64,000 nt of DNA from Polaromonas sp. JS666 (GTDB lineage Bacteria > Pseudomonadota > Gammaproteobacteria > Burkholderiales > Burkholderiaceae_C): positions 374,845 through 438,844 of the forward strand of contig NZ_FNHX01000005.1 of assembly GCF_900103405.1 (NCBI RefSeq), in the 5' to 3' direction. The notes beneath the pieces were generated by a model. That model was not told the origin of the DNA. It did not search any database and was given only the letters and a program-made list of their open reading frames with translations. How positions within the stretch are numbered: position 1 is the first letter of the stretch; every line of letters begins with the position of its first letter. The translations under genes and the position numbers were made by a program. Shown here one piece after another: positions 61,830 to 64,000 of the stretch.

Positions 61830-62825
61830 ATGGCCTCATACCCCTCCAAAGCCGTCCACATCAACCAGCACGGCGGCCCTGAAGAACTCAGGCTGGTGGA
61901 CGTCACGGTGGGCGAGCCCGGCCCGGGCGAGATACGCATACGCCACAAGGCCGTGGGCCTCAATTACATCGACGTCTACCAGCGCAGCGGCGTCTACCCC
62001 TTTGCCATGCCGCTGCAGCTGGGCATGGAAGCCTCGGGTGTCATCGAGGCCGTGGGCGAGGGCGTCACCCACCTCAAGACCGGCGACCGCGCGGCCTATG
62101 CCAGCCAGCCGCCCGGCAGTTATTGCGAGCTGCGCGTGATGCCGGCCAAGTGCGTGTGCAAGCTGCCCGACGCGATCTCCTTCGAGACCGGCGCGGCCAT
62201 GATGCTCAAGGGCCTGACCACGCAGTACCTGTTGCGCCGTACCCAGCCGCAGGGCGGCCTGCAGGCCGGCGACTACGTGCTGTTCCACGCGGCGGCCGGC
62301 GGTGTCGGCCTGATTGCCTGCCAGTGGGCCAGGGCCATGGGCCTGCAGCTCATAGGCACGGCGGGCTCCGATGAAAAATGCGCGCTGGCCCTGTCGCAGG
62401 GCGCGGCCTTCGCGATCAACTACACGAAAGAAGACTTCGTGGCCCGCGTCAAGGAGATCACCGGCGGCAAGGGCGTGAAGGTGGTGTATGACTCGGTGGG
62501 CAAGGACACCTTCATGAAGTCGCTGGACTGCCTGCGCCCCTTCGGCCTGCTGGCCAACTTCGGCAATGCCTCGGGCAAGACGCCGCCGCTGGATATAGGC
62601 GTGCTGGCGGCCAAGGGCTCGCTCTATGTGTCAAGGCCCACGCTGTTCACCCACATCGCCACACGTGAAGTCACGCAGGAAATGGCCGACGAGCTGTTTG
62701 CCATGGTGACCAGCGGCAAGGTCGCTATCCCGATAGACCAGCGTTTTGCCCTGGCCGATGCGGCCGAGGCGCACCGCGCGCTGGAAGCCCGCAAGACCAC
62801 GGGTTGCACCATACTGACTTTGTAA
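61830..62825 (+). CDS. qor: NADPH:quinone oxidoreductase (QOR, zeta-crystallin-like)
   Basis: A 331-residue zinc-free MDR enzyme. 'GLNYIDVYQRSGVYPFAMPL' and 'LGMEASGVIEAVGEGV' are the QOR substrate-side motifs; 'HAAAGGVGLIACQWARAMG' is the Rossmann loop and 'GTAGSDEKCALALSQGA' binds NADPH phosphate. Reduces quinones by one electron or detoxifies alkenals. Its promoter region has an 8-bp hairpin CGCCGGAG/CTCCGGCG at 61729-61757, without a T run. Confidence 0.94.
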   Translation: MASYPSKAVHINQHGGPEELRLVDVTVGEPGPGEIRIRHKAVGLNYIDVYQRSGVYPFAMPLQLGMEASGVIEAVGEGVTHLKTGDRAAYASQPPGSYCELRVMPAKCVCKLPDAISFETGAAMMLKGLTTQYLLRRTQPQGGLQAGDYVLFHAAAGGVGLIACQWARAMGLQLIGTAGSDEKCALALSQGAAFAINYTKEDFVARVKEITGGKGVKVVYDSVGKDTFMKSLDCLRPFGLLANFGNASGKTPPLDIGVLAAKGSLYVSRPTLFTHIATREVTQEMADELFAMVTSGKVAIPIDQRFALADAAEAHRALEARKTTGCTILTL

Positions 62826-62931
62826 ACCGGGGCAAAATGCCCGGCCTCTGGGCCTAATCCTGTGTAAAGCCGCGGGCTGCATTCAACGTAAAGCGGGGTA
62901 CCTGCGTTACAAAGGACCGCAGGAGAAAAAC

Positions 62932-64000
62932 ATGCCCACAGCGAAGACCCTGGCCGGCGTTCTGGCGACCTTGCTGGCCGGCCTGGCCGGCCCCGCGGCG
63001 CAGGCCGAAGGACAGACCGAAGCCATACCCCCCACGGCCAATCTCTCGGCCACCTGGCGCGCGGCCTCGCGCCTGGGCTATGCGCCCACGCCGGCCTGGC
63101 CGCAGGCCGCCGCCTCGCCCCGCGCCTGGGCGCTGCAGCAGCTCGACGCGGCCTATGCCGCGAGCAAGCGCCCGCCCACTCTTCCCGCCGAGCTCGCGAG
63201 CATCAACGCGCCGCTGGGCGATATCGCACGCAGCTTCCAGGCCGAGCGCGAGACGCGCCGCAGCGCGCGCCAGACGCCCAAGCCCGGCATGGCGGCCGCC
63301 GCCGATGCGGCAGCGGGCAATGAAAAATTCAGCCGCGAGATGGCCCAGGGCGCGGCCGCCTGGCGGCTGATGTCCTGCAGCGATCCCGCGCTCGAAAACC
63401 CGCTGCTCGCGCGCATGACCGAGTTCTGGTTCAACCACCTCAATGTGTTTGTCGGCAAGGGCCCAGTGCGCCCCTTTGTCGGCCACTACGAGATCAACGT
63501 GATACGCGCCCACGCCCTGGGCCGCTTTGAAGACCTGCTGCTGGCCAGCGCCAAGCACCCGGCCATGCTGTTCTACCTGGACCAGGCGCAAAGCAACAGC
63601 CGCGGCCTCAATGAAAACTACGCGCGCGAGCTCATGGAGCTGCACACCCTGGGCGTGAACAGCGGCTACACGCAAAAAGACGTGCGCGAGCTGGCCCGCA
63701 TCCTGACCGGCTGGACGGTCAACCTCAAGGACGGCGAAGGCTTTCGTTTTGCCGAGCGCCTGCATGACAAGGAAGGCAAGGTCCTGCTGGGCCGCACCTT
63801 CGGCAACGAGAGTGTGGCCGAGGGCGAGGAGGCCATACGCTACCTGGCGCGCCGGCCCGAGACGGCGCGGCGCGTCGCCACCCGGCTGGCAACTTTTTTT
63901 GTGGCCGACAAACCGCCGCCCGCGCTGGTGGCCCGGCTGGCCGCTGTGTTTACCGACACCCAGGGCGACCTGCGCGCGGTGATGCGCAGCCTGATCGAAT
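62932..64000 (+). CDS. DUF1800-domain exported protein (3' end beyond window)
   Basis: ATG at 62932 follows AGGAGAAAAAC; about 356 codons are visible. There is a signal peptide ('KTLAGVLATLLAGLAGPAAQ') and the DUF1800 pattern: 'LARMTEFWFNHLNVFVGKG', 'YEINVIRAHALGRFEDLLLA', 'HPAMLFYLDQAQSNS', 'LNENYARELMELHTLGVNSG', 'RILTGWTVNL'. DUF1800 proteins are exported, often paired with a DUF1501 (sulfatase-like) gene downstream, which would lie outside this window. Role in the envelope unknown. Confidence 0.92.
   Translation, partial: MPTAKTLAGVLATLLAGLAGPAAQAEGQTEAIPPTANLSATWRAASRLGYAPTPAWPQAAASPRAWALQQLDAAYAASKRPPTLPAELASINAPLGDIARSFQAERETRRSARQTPKPGMAAAADAAAGNEKFSREMAQGAAAWRLMSCSDPALENPLLARMTEFWFNHLNVFVGKGPVRPFVGHYEINVIRAHALGRFEDLLLASAKHPAMLFYLDQAQSNSRGLNENYARELMELHTLGVNSGYTQKDVRELARILTGWTVNLKDGEGFRFAERLHDKEGKVLLGRTFGNESVAEGEEAIRYLARRPETARRVATRLATFFVADKPPPALVARLAAVFTDTQGDLRAVMRSLIE

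Overview
The window looks like a chromosomal segment of a high-GC betaproteobacterium of the order Burkholderiales, most likely family Comamonadaceae (Polaromonas/Variovorax/Rhodoferax-like). This is inferred from the overall GC-rich coding style, several Bug/TctC-type solute receptors, the recJ / phosphoglycerate-mutase-like / lolC-lolD neighbourhood, and GC-rich palindromic intergenic repeats. No rRNA, tRNA or CRISPR array was recognised. The first and last genes are cut by the window edges.

Layout. 1-8740: an EamA exporter and a PHP-domain phosphoesterase, a nested palindromic element, then a minus-strand operon (ATPase, binding protein, two permeases, GntR regulator, Asp/Glu/hydantoin-type racemase), and a glutathione S-transferase. 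8790-14176: housekeeping genes recJ, a conserved phosphoglycerate-mutase-like gene, lolC, lolD and a lipoprotein. 14256-19385: a run of small minus-strand genes, mostly hypothetical (DUF4375-like, zinc ribbon, coiled-coil/TM, GNAT, VOC, two secreted proteins). 19721-23353: a large autotransporter and a glycine-zipper lipoprotein. 23417-26782: two SDRs, a zinc-free MDR oxidoreductase and a TetR regulator, with two matching palindromes as likely operators. 27009-30260: a serine beta-lactamase-fold hydrolase, an IS21-type relic and an AT-richer insert with an unusual 493-residue membrane protein. 30267-34336: VWA / DUF58 / MoxR genes and an HtrA-like protease. 34526-38650: a second polyamine-type ABC operon. 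38872-42842: TatD nuclease, DNA glycosylase, a spermidine-synthase-fold protein (start/stop overlapped) and a GspE/PilB ATPase. 43073-48843: tctB-tctA-tctC, a gamma-glutamyltransferase-like enzyme and an EamA exporter. 48879-52974: Lrp regulator, RBBP9-type hydrolase, M48 protease with an SH3 partner, SDR, small conserved gene. 53011-60711: a LacI-controlled sugar-acid module (regulator, orphan Bug receptor, glucarate-dehydratase-like enzyme, complete ABC importer). 60799-64000: EamA exporter, quinone oxidoreductase, DUF1800 protein.

How genes work together. Uptake dominates: three complete ABC importers and one tripartite tricarboxylate transporter. The most interesting system-level pattern is that all three ABC binding-protein genes are followed, within 0-4 bases of the stop codon and before the next transporter gene, by a palindromic element of one of two families. 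Two of these copies carry compensatory changes in the same hairpin. This resembles the REP element between malE and malF, which protects the upstream message so that more binding protein than membrane component is made. It suggests independent recruitment of mobile palindromes as expression-ratio devices. Further regulatory signals are a perfect LacI-type operator pair, a GntR-type operator, a TetR-type operator pair and four exact 11-bp-period direct repeats upstream of tctBA.
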